DNA of 64,000 bases from positions 124,001 through 188,000 of the forward strand of contig NZ_PQFZ01000010.1 of assembly GCF_002917105.1 (NCBI RefSeq), in the 5' to 3' direction. Below are positions 56,457 through 64,000 of this stretch, piece by piece. Numbering within the stretch: position 1 is the stretch's first letter; every line of letters starts with the position of its first letter. Position numbers and translations under genes: made by a program. The DNA comes from Allobosea psychrotolerans. Its GTDB lineage: Bacteria > Pseudomonadota > Alphaproteobacteria > Rhizobiales > Beijerinckiaceae. The notes under the pieces were generated by a model. It was not told where the DNA came from. It saw only the letters and a list, made by a program, of their open reading frames with translations, and made no database searches.

Positions 56457-57071
56457 ATGGCGGCTTCCATCGCCTCGATCGCCCACACCGCCTTGCTGAT
56501 CGTCGATCTGCAGAACGACTTCATCCATCCCGACGGCGCCTATGCGCGCGGCAAGGCCGCCTCCCCGCAGGCACAGGCGCTGCCGGTCAGGCTCAAGCCG
56601 CTGGCCGAGCTCATCCGCGCCAAGGGCGGGCTCGTCGCCGCCACCCAGTTCACCCTGGTGCCGGGGCGCGGCGGCGAGCCGCTGATCTCGCCGCATCTGC
56701 TGCAGATGCGGCCCTTCCTGCGCAAGGGCGATTTCCTGCCCGGCGGCTGGGGCCACCAGGTGGTGGACACCCTGCAGCCCATCGATATCGCGGTTGAGAA
56801 GATCGCCTATTCCGCCTTCTACCAGACCAGGCTGGAATGGCTGTTGCGCAAGCTCGCCATCGAGCACCTGATCGTCTGCGGCATCGTCACCAATGGCGGC
56901 GTCGCATCCACCGTGCGCGACGCCCATGTCCGCGACATCGACGTGACTGTGCTGGAAGATGGCTGCGCCGCCCCGACCGAGGCCATGCATGCAGAGGCCA
57001 TCGCAGCGCTCAAGCCCGTCGCCCGTATCGCCACGATCGCCGGCGTGATGGCGGAGATCGCCGCGCCATGA
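56457..57071 (+). CDS. Isochorismatase-fold hydrolase lacking the nucleophilic cysteine
   Basis: This 204-residue protein has the isochorismatase-like alpha/beta fold. Asp17 (IVDLQNDF) and Lys115 (VEKIAYSAF) of the catalytic triad are present. At the position of the nucleophile, where amidases have TNxCVxST, it reads TNGGVAST with Gly148. Cys141 lies seven residues earlier in VCGIVTNG and is not the usual nucleophile. True isochorismatases also work without a Cys, hydrolysing an enol ether, so amide hydrolysis is unlikely. AGGAG precedes ATG 56457. It sits between HyuA and the FAD enzyme and is coupled to the latter. Confidence 0.87.
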   Translation: MAASIASIAHTALLIVDLQNDFIHPDGAYARGKAASPQAQALPVRLKPLAELIRAKGGLVAATQFTLVPGRGGEPLISPHLLQMRPFLRKGDFLPGGWGHQVVDTLQPIDIAVEKIAYSAFYQTRLEWLLRKLAIEHLIVCGIVTNGGVASTVRDAHVRDIDVTVLEDGCAAPTEAMHAEAIAALKPVARIATIAGVMAEIAAP

Positions 57072-58465
57072 ACGCTGTCCGCCCAGTCGACGGCATCGCC
57101 TTCGAGGCGGAGGCCGATGTCCTGATCATCGGCGCGGGGGCAGCTGGGCTCGTCGCCGCGCTCGCCGCGAAGGAGGCCGGTGCCGAGGTCGTCATCGTCG
57201 AGCGCGACGCAGTGCCCTCGGGCTCGACTGCGCTTTCGGCCGGGCTCATCCCGGCCGCGGGCACGCGCTTCCAGCGGCAGGCCGGTATCGAGGACAGCCC
57301 GGCTCTGTTCGCCCAGGACATCCTCGAAAAGGCGCATCACGAGCCCGATCCCGCCATGGTCGAGCATTTGGTCGAGCGCATCGGCCCGGTGCTCGAATGG
57401 CTCGCCGACCGTCATGGCCTGCCGTTCGACGTCATCACCAACTTCTCCTATCCCGGCCATTCCGCCAGGCGCATGCACGGCCTGCCCAAGCGCACCGGCT
57501 CGGAGCTGGTCGACCGTTTGCGCGAGGCCGTGGAGGCCCAGGAGATCCCGATCCTGACCGGGTTTCGCGCCACCACCCTGTTCCGGGCCGTGGACGGCCT
57601 AATCGCGGGCATTGCCGGCACGCGCCCCGATGGCGGCGAGGAGAGGATCGGCTGCAAGGCGCTCGTGCTCGCCTGCAACGGTTATGGCGGCAACCGCGCT
57701 CTGGTGGCGCGCCACATCCCGCGAATGGCTGACGCACTCTGGTTCGGCCATTCCGGCAATGAAGGCGACGCCGTGCTCTGGGGCGAGCAGCTCGGCGCGG
57801 AGCTTGTCGATATGTCGGGCCATCAGGGCCATGGCTCGGTCGCCCAGCCGCATGGCATCCTGATCAGCTGGGCGACGATCATGGAGGGCGGTTTTCAGGT
57901 CAACGCCCTGGGTGAGCGCTTTTCCGACGAGAGCCAGGGCTATTCCGAACAGGCCGCCACCGTCCTGCGCCAACCCGAAGGCAAGGCCTGGACGATCTTC
58001 GATGCCCGCATCGCCGGCATCGCCCGTCAGTTCGAGGATTTCCAGAACGCCGAGGCGCAGGGCGCAATCGTCAGTGCAGATTCGATCGAAGGCCTCGCAG
58101 CAAAGACTGGCCTGCCGGAAGCCGCACTCGCGGCCACTGCAATCGAGGTCGCGGCGCTGAAGCGTGGCGAGAGACAGGATCGCTTCGGCCGCGACTTCTC
58201 AAATGTGCCGCCCCTGGCAGCGCCATTCCATGCGGTTCGCGTCACTGGCGCACTATTCCATACCCAGGGTGGGCTGCGCGTCGATGATGCCGCCCGCGTC
58301 CTGGATAAGAACGGCTGGGCCTTCCCCAATCTCCACGCCTGCGGCGGCGCGGCGGTCGGCGTCTCCGGCGCGCAGGCCTCTGGCTACCTCTCCGGCAACG
58401 GCCTGCTGACCGCCGTCGCGCTGGGCGAGATCGCAGGCAGGGTGGCGGCAATGGCCTCCGCCTGA
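57068..58465 (+). CDS. FAD-binding dehydrogenase (fumarate reductase/succinate dehydrogenase flavoprotein-like)
   Basis: This 465-residue flavoprotein has the Rossmann motif VLIIGAGAAGLVAALAAKEAG (GxGxxG at 22-27). The C-terminal HTQGGLRVDDAARVLDKNGW followed by LHACGGAAVGVSG is the FAD-binding closure of the fumarate reductase/ketosteroid dehydrogenase family. It should oxidise or reduce a C-C bond next to a carbonyl or carboxylate. ATG 57068 overlaps the hydrolase stop by four bases. It is the last gene of the operon. No signal peptide is seen, so it is cytoplasmic. Confidence 0.88.
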   Translation: MNAVRPVDGIAFEAEADVLIIGAGAAGLVAALAAKEAGAEVVIVERDAVPSGSTALSAGLIPAAGTRFQRQAGIEDSPALFAQDILEKAHHEPDPAMVEHLVERIGPVLEWLADRHGLPFDVITNFSYPGHSARRMHGLPKRTGSELVDRLREAVEAQEIPILTGFRATTLFRAVDGLIAGIAGTRPDGGEERIGCKALVLACNGYGGNRALVARHIPRMADALWFGHSGNEGDAVLWGEQLGAELVDMSGHQGHGSVAQPHGILISWATIMEGGFQVNALGERFSDESQGYSEQAATVLRQPEGKAWTIFDARIAGIARQFEDFQNAEAQGAIVSADSIEGLAAKTGLPEAALAATAIEVAALKRGERQDRFGRDFSNVPPLAAPFHAVRVTGALFHTQGGLRVDDAARVLDKNGWAFPNLHACGGAAVGVSGAQASGYLSGNGLLTAVALGEIAGRVAAMASA

Positions 58466-58485
58466 CGATCGAGTTCGAGAACCGC

Positions 58486-58592
58486 CGCCGTCATCCTGGC
58501 CGTAGCGAAGCGGAGCGCCGGGATCCATCGTAGAGTTCAGCGCCCTCCGATGGATCCCGGGTCGACCTGCGGTCGCCCAGGATGACGGTATG
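58486..58592. repeat. Inverted repeat, family E, between convergent genes
   Basis: CGTCATCCTGG and GCCGGGATCCATCG on the left pair with CGATGGATCCCGG and CCAGGATGACG on the right. Sitting between the operon end and the convergent amidase, it may serve as a bidirectional terminator. Confidence 0.8.
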
Positions 58593-58609
58593 TTTCCGCA
58601 GGGAAAACC

Positions 58610-59995
58610 TTAGGAAAACGACGGCCAGGCCGGCATCGGCGCGCGCATCTCCTCCCAGGCCTTCGCCATCCGCAGCACGCCGAGATCGTCGAAGCGCCGC
58701 CCGGTAATCTGCAAGCCGATCGGCAAACCGCCCTTGGTCATTGCGGCATGCACCGAAATCGAAGGCTGGTCGGACATGTTGGCGGGCAGCGTGAAGCAGA
58801 TATGCTCGAAGGGCCGATCCGGATCATGGATCGGCGAGGCGAGTTCGGCGGGATAGCTCGGCACCGGCGAAACCGGCGACAGCACGAAATCGAACGGCGC
58901 GCTCTGCTTCAGCGCCGCGTCCTTGATCGCCAGCATCTGGCTCATGCCGCGATAAACGCGTTCGCCCGAGAGCGCCTTTCCGCGTTCCGCCCATTGGAAG
59001 ATATAGGGCAGCACCTTGGCCTGCTTCTCCGGCGTCAGCGCGCCGATATCGGCCCAGGCGCGCTGGCTCCAGAAATCGTCGAGCCCGTCGAGCATGGTGC
59101 GCGTCATGAAGGCCGGAGCGGAGGTCACGATCGCGCCTGCAGCCTCGAAGGCCTTGCCCGCCGCCTCGATCGCGGCCTTCGTCTCCGGCTCGACTTCGAT
59201 GCCGATGCCGGGGTCGAGCTGCAGGCCGATCCGCAGACCCTTCAAATCGATATCGAGCGACAGCCAGTCGATCTCTTGCGGTGGCAAACTCATGCCGTCG
59301 CGCGCATCGGGCTTGGACAATTCCCGCATCATCAGCGCCGTGTCGGTCACCGTGCGCGTCATCGGGCCGGCGACGCGGCCGTAATAGCTCGGATCGATCG
59401 GCACCCGCCCAAAACTGGGCTTCAGGCCGACGAGCCCGCACCAGCCGGCCGGCAGCCTGATCGAACCGCCGATGTCCGTGCCGACATGCAGGGGGCCGTA
59501 ACCTGCGGCCCCCGCTGCTCCCGCGCCAGCCGAGGAGCCGCCGGGGTTCATCGCCAGGTTCCAGGGATTGCGGGCGAGTTCGTGAAAGCTGGAGAGTCCG
59601 GAAGAGAGCATGCCGTAATCGGGCATGGTCGTCTTGGCGAGCGTGATGAAGCCCGCCTCGTTCAGCCGGGCCGCGACCGGTGCGTCCTCTGTCGCCGGCA
59701 CGAGATCGCGCGCCGCCGTCCCGATCGGCATCGGCACGCCCCTGGTCGCAATGTTCTCCTTGATCGTACCCGGCACGCCGTCGAGCGGCAGCGCCTCGCC
59801 CTTGAACCAGCGCGCCTCGGAAGCCCTGGCGGCGGCAAGGGCCGAAGTCGGATCATAGGCATAGAGCGCCCTAAGTTTGGGCTCATACGCATCGATCCGG
59901 GCGATCACGGCCTCCGTCACTTCGACGGGAGAGAGCGTCTTGGCGCGATAGGCATCGAGCAGATCGGCCGCGCTCAGATCGGCGGGGTTGGTCAT
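58610..59995 (-). CDS. Amidase signature family hydrolase
   Basis: This 461-residue enzyme has the Ser-cisSer-Lys triad: Lys79 (GTIKEN), cis-Ser154 (NPGGSSAG) and nucleophile Ser178 (GTDIGGSIR). The family hydrolyses amides ranging from small aliphatic amides to GatA-type substrates; no GatB or GatC is nearby. It is convergent with the catabolic operon and may provide an amide-opening step for the same compound, or be unrelated. ATG 59995 starts the family-typical LSAADLLDAYRAKTLSPVEV. Confidence 0.88.
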   Translation of the reverse strand: MTNPADLSAADLLDAYRAKTLSPVEVTEAVIARIDAYEPKLRALYAYDPTSALAAARASEARWFKGEALPLDGVPGTIKENIATRGVPMPIGTAARDLVPATEDAPVAARLNEAGFITLAKTTMPDYGMLSSGLSSFHELARNPWNLAMNPGGSSAGAGAAGAAGYGPLHVGTDIGGSIRLPAGWCGLVGLKPSFGRVPIDPSYYGRVAGPMTRTVTDTALMMRELSKPDARDGMSLPPQEIDWLSLDIDLKGLRIGLQLDPGIGIEVEPETKAAIEAAGKAFEAAGAIVTSAPAFMTRTMLDGLDDFWSQRAWADIGALTPEKQAKVLPYIFQWAERGKALSGERVYRGMSQMLAIKDAALKQSAPFDFVLSPVSPVPSYPAELASPIHDPDRPFEHICFTLPANMSDQPSISVHAAMTKGGLPIGLQITGRRFDDLGVLRMAKAWEEMRAPMPAWPSFS

Positions 59996-60038
59996 CGGGG
60001 GAGTCCTCGTCCTGGATTTGGCTTCGACAGGCGACGCA

Positions 60039-60164
60039 AGAGCAGGATGCGAAAAAGTGGGAACCGGTTTTTCGCATTGATCCTGCTCTCACTTTTAGAT
60101 GAGAGACGGATTCAGATTTCAGATGGGATCACTTCGTGAGCCCATTTGAAATCATCCGGCTCTA
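60039..60164. repeat. Family B repeat, full copy 2
   Basis: AGAGCAGGATGCG...GTGGGAACCGGTTTTTCGCA, then ATGAGAGACGGATTCAGATT and a GGGATCACTTCGTGAGCCC hairpin, match 41489-41614 closely. It fills most of the 219-bp gap between the amidase and GntR genes. Confidence 0.88.
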
Positions 60165-60214
60165 GCGTCGCGCGTCATCCCCGCCTCTAGCAAGCTCCGC
60201 GCCGCGCAGGGCGG

Positions 60215-60958
60215 TCAGACGAAATAGTCGGGATGCGTCGCACGCAGATGGACGAGGTCCGGCAGCAATGTGCCGAGATGCTTACGCATGGCCGCCTGTG
60301 CCGCCGGGCCGTCCTTCCGCCGTACCGCATCGACGATCGAGAGATGCTCGCGGATCACCATCTCCATCCGGCCCGGCACTGGCAGCGTCATGCGCCGGCA
60401 GCGGTCGATCTGGCTCTTGGCAGCATGCGCCAGCTTCCAGATGCCGGGATAGCCGGCGCAGATCGCGATGGTCTCGTGGAAAGCCTCGTCGAACAGGTGG
60501 AAGCGCTCCTGGTCACCCTCGTCGAAGGCCTCATGCTGGCGCGCGATCACCGCATCGAGCCGCGCCACGATCTCCGGAGTCGCGATGCCGGCGACAAGGT
60601 CGACGGTGGCGCATTCAAGTGCCTGCCGGATGAACACGGCTTCCGGAATCGCCTCGATCGGGATCCGCGCCACGAAGGTGCCGGCCTGGGGAAAGACCTC
60701 GACCAGCCCCTCCTCCTTCAGCTTGATCAGCGCCTCGCGCACCGGCGTGCGGCTGATGCCGAAACGGGCCGTCAGCTCCTTCTCGACGAGAGCCGCGCCC
60801 GGCACGATCTGCATGGCGAGAATGGCGCGCCGCATCTCATCCTGCACCAGCGAGGCCGCCGTCGAGCGGCCGGAGGATGTCCCGGTGCCGCGCATCGGCC
60901 GGCGCTCGCGGCGCGTGGCATCGACCACCGCCGCCGGCGCACTCGCTATCTCCGACAT
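60215..60958 (-). CDS. GntR family regulator, FCD type, probable hexuronate regulator
   Basis: This 247-residue protein has a winged HTH (LVQDEMRRAILAMQIVPGAALVEKELTARFGISRTPVREALIKLKEEGLVEV) preceded by about 40 disordered residues, and an all-helical FCD domain with likely metal-binding acidic/His residues (FDEAFHETI). ATG 60958 is chosen, with GACGAGGG just upstream; the frame to 61027 adds poor sequence. It is divergent from uxaC, so it most likely represses the uronate operon and responds to a uronate intermediate, as UxuR/ExuR-type regulators do. Confidence 0.88.
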   Translation of the reverse strand: MSEIASAPAAVVDATRRERRPMRGTGTSSGRSTAASLVQDEMRRAILAMQIVPGAALVEKELTARFGISRTPVREALIKLKEEGLVEVFPQAGTFVARIPIEAIPEAVFIRQALECATVDLVAGIATPEIVARLDAVIARQHEAFDEGDQERFHLFDEAFHETIAICAGYPGIWKLAHAAKSQIDRCRRMTLPVPGRMEMVIREHLSIVDAVRRKDGPAAQAAMRKHLGTLLPDLVHLRATHPDYFV

Positions 60959-61051
60959 CGCCCTCGTCTCATCCACGCCCGGCGAAACTCCCCTTTGCAC
61001 AGAGCCGCGGCAATCTTGGCGCGGCATTCAATCGCGATAACATGATGCGGT

Positions 61052-61080
61052 TTGACACGCTAGTATATTAGTATATTTAT
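61052..61080 (+). promoter_or_regulatory. Putative uxaC promoter with tandem operator-like repeat
   Basis: A consensus -35 box TTGACA is at 61052-61057. The direct repeat TAGTATAT-TAGTATAT (61061-61076) follows and overlaps the likely -10 region (TATTTA, 61074-61079, spacing 16). Such a position would let the GntR protein block RNA polymerase. Confidence 0.55.
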
Positions 61081-61129
61081 CCGACGCTGCTCGGCTTGTC
61101 CTGGCCGGTGCGTGCTGGAGTCCTGCTTG

Positions 61130-62533
61130 ATGTTGTTGAACGATGATCGCCTCTTTCCTGCCGATCCGGTGACGCGCGGCATCGCGCGGCGGCTCTATGC
61201 GGGCATTCGCGATCTGCCGATCATCTCGCCGCATGGCCATACCGATCCACGCTGGTTCGCCGAGAACAAGGCCTTTCCCGATCCCGCGACTCTCTTCGTC
61301 AAGCCGGACCATTACATCTTCCGCATGCTCTATTCGCAAGGCGTCCGGCTGGAGCAGCTCGGCATCGCCCGCAAGGGCGGCAAGCCGGCCAAGAGCGATC
61401 CGCGCGCCGTCTGGAAGCTCTTCGCCAGCCACTGGCACTTGTTCCGCGGCACGCCGACGCGGCTGTGGTTCGAGCACGCCGTTTCCAGCATCTTCGGCGT
61501 CAACGAGCGGCTTACTCCCGCCAATGCCGACGCGATCTACGACATCATCGCCGGGAAGCTCGACCAGCCGGAATTCAGGCCGCGCGCCCTGTTCGAGCGC
61601 TTCAACATCGAGGCGATCTCGACCACCGAAGGCGCGCTCGACGATCTGAAATGGCACGACATGATCCGCGCCTCCGGCTGGGGCGGCAAGGTCGTCACCG
61701 CCTACAGGCCCGACAGCGTCGTCGATCCCGAATTCGAGGGCTTTGCCGAGAACCTCGCCAGCCTCGGCGAATTGACCGGCGAGGACGTCTTCGCCTGGAC
61801 CGGCTATCTCGAGGCCCATCGCAAGCGCCGGGCCTATTTCAAGGAGCGCGGCGCGACCTCCTCGGACCACGGCCATGCCACGGCGCGCACCGCCAACCTC
61901 TCGCAGGCCGAAGCCGAGAAGCTCTTCGCCAAGGTTGCCAAGGGCAAGGCCTCGGCCGAGGATGCCGACCTCTTCCGCGGCCAGATGCTGACCGAGATGG
62001 CCAAGATGAGCCTCGATGACGGGCTTGTCCTGCAGATCCACCCCGGCTCCTTCCGCAACCACAACGCCAGCCTGTTCGCGGCGTTCGGCCGCGACATGGG
62101 CGCCGACATTCCGCGCCAGACCGACTATGTCACGGCGCTGAAACCGCTGCTCGACGCTGTCGGCAACGAGCCCAACCTCACCGTCATCGCCTTCACGCTC
62201 GACGAGACCAGCTATTCGCGCGAGCTCGCGCCGCTCGCCGGGCATTACCCGGCGCTGAAGCTCGGACCTGGCTGGTGGTTCCTCGATGCACCAGAGGCGA
62301 TGCTGCGCTTCCGCGAGCTGACCACCGAGACCGCCGGCTTCTACAACACCGTCGGCTTCAACGACGACACCCGCGCCTATCTCTCGATCCCGGCGCGCCA
62401 CGACGTCGCCCGCCGCTGCGACTGCACCTATCTCGCCAAGCTCGTCGCCGAACACCGGCTCGACGAGGACGAGGCTGCCGAAGTCGCCCATGACCTCGCC
62501 TACCGCCTGGCCAAGGAGGCCTACAAGCTGTGA
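61130..62533 (+). CDS. uxaC: Glucuronate isomerase (uronate isomerase)
   Basis: This 467-residue amidohydrolase-fold enzyme interconverts D-glucuronate/D-fructuronate and D-galacturonate/D-tagaturonate. SPHGHTDP near residues 33-40 provides metal-binding His35 and His37. HPGSFRNHN and the C-terminal VGFNDDTRAYLSIPARHDVARR are family signatures. ATG 61130 with GGAG upstream is preferred over GTG 61112. The stop overlaps the start of kduI (GTGA). Confidence 0.95.
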   Translation: MLLNDDRLFPADPVTRGIARRLYAGIRDLPIISPHGHTDPRWFAENKAFPDPATLFVKPDHYIFRMLYSQGVRLEQLGIARKGGKPAKSDPRAVWKLFASHWHLFRGTPTRLWFEHAVSSIFGVNERLTPANADAIYDIIAGKLDQPEFRPRALFERFNIEAISTTEGALDDLKWHDMIRASGWGGKVVTAYRPDSVVDPEFEGFAENLASLGELTGEDVFAWTGYLEAHRKRRAYFKERGATSSDHGHATARTANLSQAEAEKLFAKVAKGKASAEDADLFRGQMLTEMAKMSLDDGLVLQIHPGSFRNHNASLFAAFGRDMGADIPRQTDYVTALKPLLDAVGNEPNLTVIAFTLDETSYSRELAPLAGHYPALKLGPGWWFLDAPEAMLRFRELTTETAGFYNTVGFNDDTRAYLSIPARHDVARRCDCTYLAKLVAEHRLDEDEAAEVAHDLAYRLAKEAYKL

Positions 62534-63381
62534 CCTCCGCGACGAAGACGATCGACGAACGCCAGGCGGCCCATCCGCGCGACGTGAAGCGCTATGAGAC
62601 GCAAGCCCTGCGCGACGACTTCCTGATCGAGCGCATCTTCGTGCCCGGCGAGGTCACGCTGACCTACAGCCATTACGACCGCATGATCGTCGGCGGCGCG
62701 ACGCCTGCGGCAAAGCCGCTGACGCTCGAGCCCTTCGCGCCGACGGGCACGCCGTTCTTCCTGGCGCGGCGCGAACTCGGCGTGATCAATCTCGGCGGCG
62801 CCGGCAGCGTCACCGTCGACGGCCAGCGCTTCGACATCCCCAATCTCGACGCGCTCTATGTCGGGCTCGGCGCGAAGGAGGTCTCCTTCGCCAGCGCGGA
62901 CGCCGCCAACCCGGCGAAATTCTACCTGACCAGCGCGCCGGCGCATCGTGAGGCGCCGCATCAATTGATCCGGAAGAGCGACGCCAACACCATCCATCTC
63001 GGCTCGGCCGAGACATCGAACAAGCGCACCATCCGGCAATACATCATGCCCAACACCACCGGCACCAACCAGCTGGTGATGGGCATGACGGCGCTCGAGC
63101 CGGGCTCGGTCTGGAACTCCATGCCTTGCCACACCCATACGAGGCGCATGGAGGCCTATCTCTACTTCAACCTCGACCCCGCCCACCGCGTCTTCCATTT
63201 CATGGGCGAGCCGCAGGAGACCCGCCACCTCCTGGTCGCCAATGAACAGGCGGTGATTTCACCGAACTGGTCGATCCATTGCGGCTGCGGCACCTCGAAC
63301 TACGCCTTCGTCTGGGCCATGGCCGGCGACAATGTCGAGTTCACTGACATGGATCCGGCCCCGGTGGAGATGCTGCGCTGA
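62530..63381 (+). CDS. kduI: 5-dehydro-4-deoxy-D-glucuronate isomerase
   Basis: This 283-residue cupin enzyme isomerises 5-keto-4-deoxyuronate, the product of pectin or alginate-type oligouronide cleavage, to 2,5-diketo-3-deoxygluconate. The metal site is His201, His203, Glu208 (CHTHTRRMEAY) and His250 (IHCGCG). The start is GTG 62530, overlapping the uxaC stop. The stop overlaps kduD by one base. Confidence 0.95.
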   Translation: MTSATKTIDERQAAHPRDVKRYETQALRDDFLIERIFVPGEVTLTYSHYDRMIVGGATPAAKPLTLEPFAPTGTPFFLARRELGVINLGGAGSVTVDGQRFDIPNLDALYVGLGAKEVSFASADAANPAKFYLTSAPAHREAPHQLIRKSDANTIHLGSAETSNKRTIRQYIMPNTTGTNQLVMGMTALEPGSVWNSMPCHTHTRRMEAYLYFNLDPAHRVFHFMGEPQETRHLLVANEQAVISPNWSIHCGCGTSNYAFVWAMAGDNVEFTDMDPAPVEMLR

Positions 63382-64000
63382 TGGCCCGCCGCTCGCCCTT
63401 CTCGCTCGAAGGCCGTACCGCGCTGGTCACCGGCGCCAATACCGGCATCGGCCAGGGCATCGCGCTGGCGCTGGCTGAGGCGGGAGCGACGATCGTCGCG
63501 GCAGGGCGCTCGGATATGGGCGAGACGCTGGGGCTGATCGAGGCGGCGGGCGCAAACGCCGTACCGCTTCAACTCGATCTGCAGCAGCCCGGCGTCGCAG
63601 CCGAGGCAATCGCAGGCGCAGTGGCTGCTGCCGGCCCGCTCGACATCCTGGTCAACAATGCCGGCATCATCCGCCGCTCGGATGCGCTCGAGTTCAGCGA
63701 AGCCGACTGGGACGAGGTGATGAACCTCAATCTCAAGGCGGCGTTCTTCCTCAGCCAGGCCTTCGCCAAGGCGGCTCTTGCCGCCGGTCGCGGCGCCCGC
63801 ATCGTCAACATCGCCTCGCTGCTCTCCTTCCAGGGCGGCATCCGCGTCGCCTCCTACACCGCGAGCAAGAGCGGGCTTGCCGGGCTGACCAAACTGCTCG
63901 CCTGCGAATGGGCGGCCAAAGGCATCAACGTCAACGCGATCGCACCCGGCTATATCGAAACCAACAACACCCAGGCTCTGCGCGCCGACCCGGAGCGCAG
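63381..64000 (+). CDS. kduD: 2-dehydro-3-deoxy-D-gluconate 5-dehydrogenase, cut by the window edge
   Basis: The visible 206 residues are a short-chain dehydrogenase with the NAD-binding TGANTGIG (17-24), NNAG, and the catalytic Ser146, Tyr159 and Lys163 (YTASK). The C-terminus lies beyond position 64000. It reduces 2,5-diketo-3-deoxygluconate to KDG, the step after KduI. ATG 63381 overlaps the kduI stop by one base, so the three genes form one operon. Confidence 0.92.
   Translation, partial: MARRSPFSLEGRTALVTGANTGIGQGIALALAEAGATIVAAGRSDMGETLGLIEAAGANAVPLQLDLQQPGVAAEAIAGAVAAAGPLDILVNNAGIIRRSDALEFSEADWDEVMNLNLKAAFFLSQAFAKAALAAGRGARIVNIASLLSFQGGIRVASYTASKSGLAGLTKLLACEWAAKGINVNAIAPGYIETNNTQALRADPER

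Overview
The window is high-GC chromosomal DNA of an alphaproteobacterium of the order Hyphomicrobiales (Rhizobiales). A Bosea-like genus is my best guess, but this is inference. Support comes from the split F1-only atpHAGDC operon, the ethylmalonyl-CoA mutase, the divergent bolA/dnaJ-like pair, the short PutA paired with an Lrp-type regulator, the divergent priA/xerC pair, and many palindromic intergenic repeats of the rhizobial type.

Layout. Positions 1-4.9 kb are accessory DNA ending at a tRNA-Glu(CTC) gene. It holds a gene cut by the left edge, a small membrane protein, a SIR2-domain protein (probable anti-phage NAD-consuming effector), a decayed serine-recombinase remnant, and an AT-richer cassette of a small winged-helix-like protein plus a dGTPase-type HD hydrolase. 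From 5 to 42.3 kb the gene order is mostly chromosomal housekeeping: old yellow enzyme, comF, grxC, a DUF1178 protein, a SleB-type hydrolase, ethylmalonyl-CoA mutase, a J-domain protein, bolA, transporters, thiolase, D,D-carboxypeptidase, CobW-type GTPase, a GNAT protein, acyl-CoA synthetase, an NMT1-type binding protein, Lrp/putA, a second old yellow enzyme with an ArsR regulator, rppH, a VOC protein, the F1 ATP synthase operon, two small exported proteins, priA, xerC and a DUF4337 protein.

Positions 42.5-60 kb form a catabolic island. A GntR/UTRA regulator is divergent from a leuCD-like hydro-lyase pair. It leads a tightly coupled operon: a branched-chain-type ABC importer (five genes), an MmgE/PrpD protein, a methylisocitrate-lyase-family enzyme with an intact KRCGH loop, HyuB, HyuA, an isochorismatase-fold hydrolase whose nucleophilic Cys is Gly, and an FAD dehydrogenase. 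An amidase lies convergent to its end. I infer uptake and breakdown of an amide-, lactam- or hydantoin-type compound through a branched dicarboxylate cleaved by the lyase. This gene combination is the best candidate here for an undescribed pathway. Positions 60.2-64 kb hold hexuronate/pectin catabolism: an FCD-type GntR regulator divergent from uxaC-kduI-kduD, the last cut by the right edge.

Intergenic regions are full of mosaic inverted repeats. They include a 268-bp MITE-like element with 25-bp perfect terminal repeats, a 42-bp perfect palindrome, and repeated copies of several elements of about 50-160 bp.
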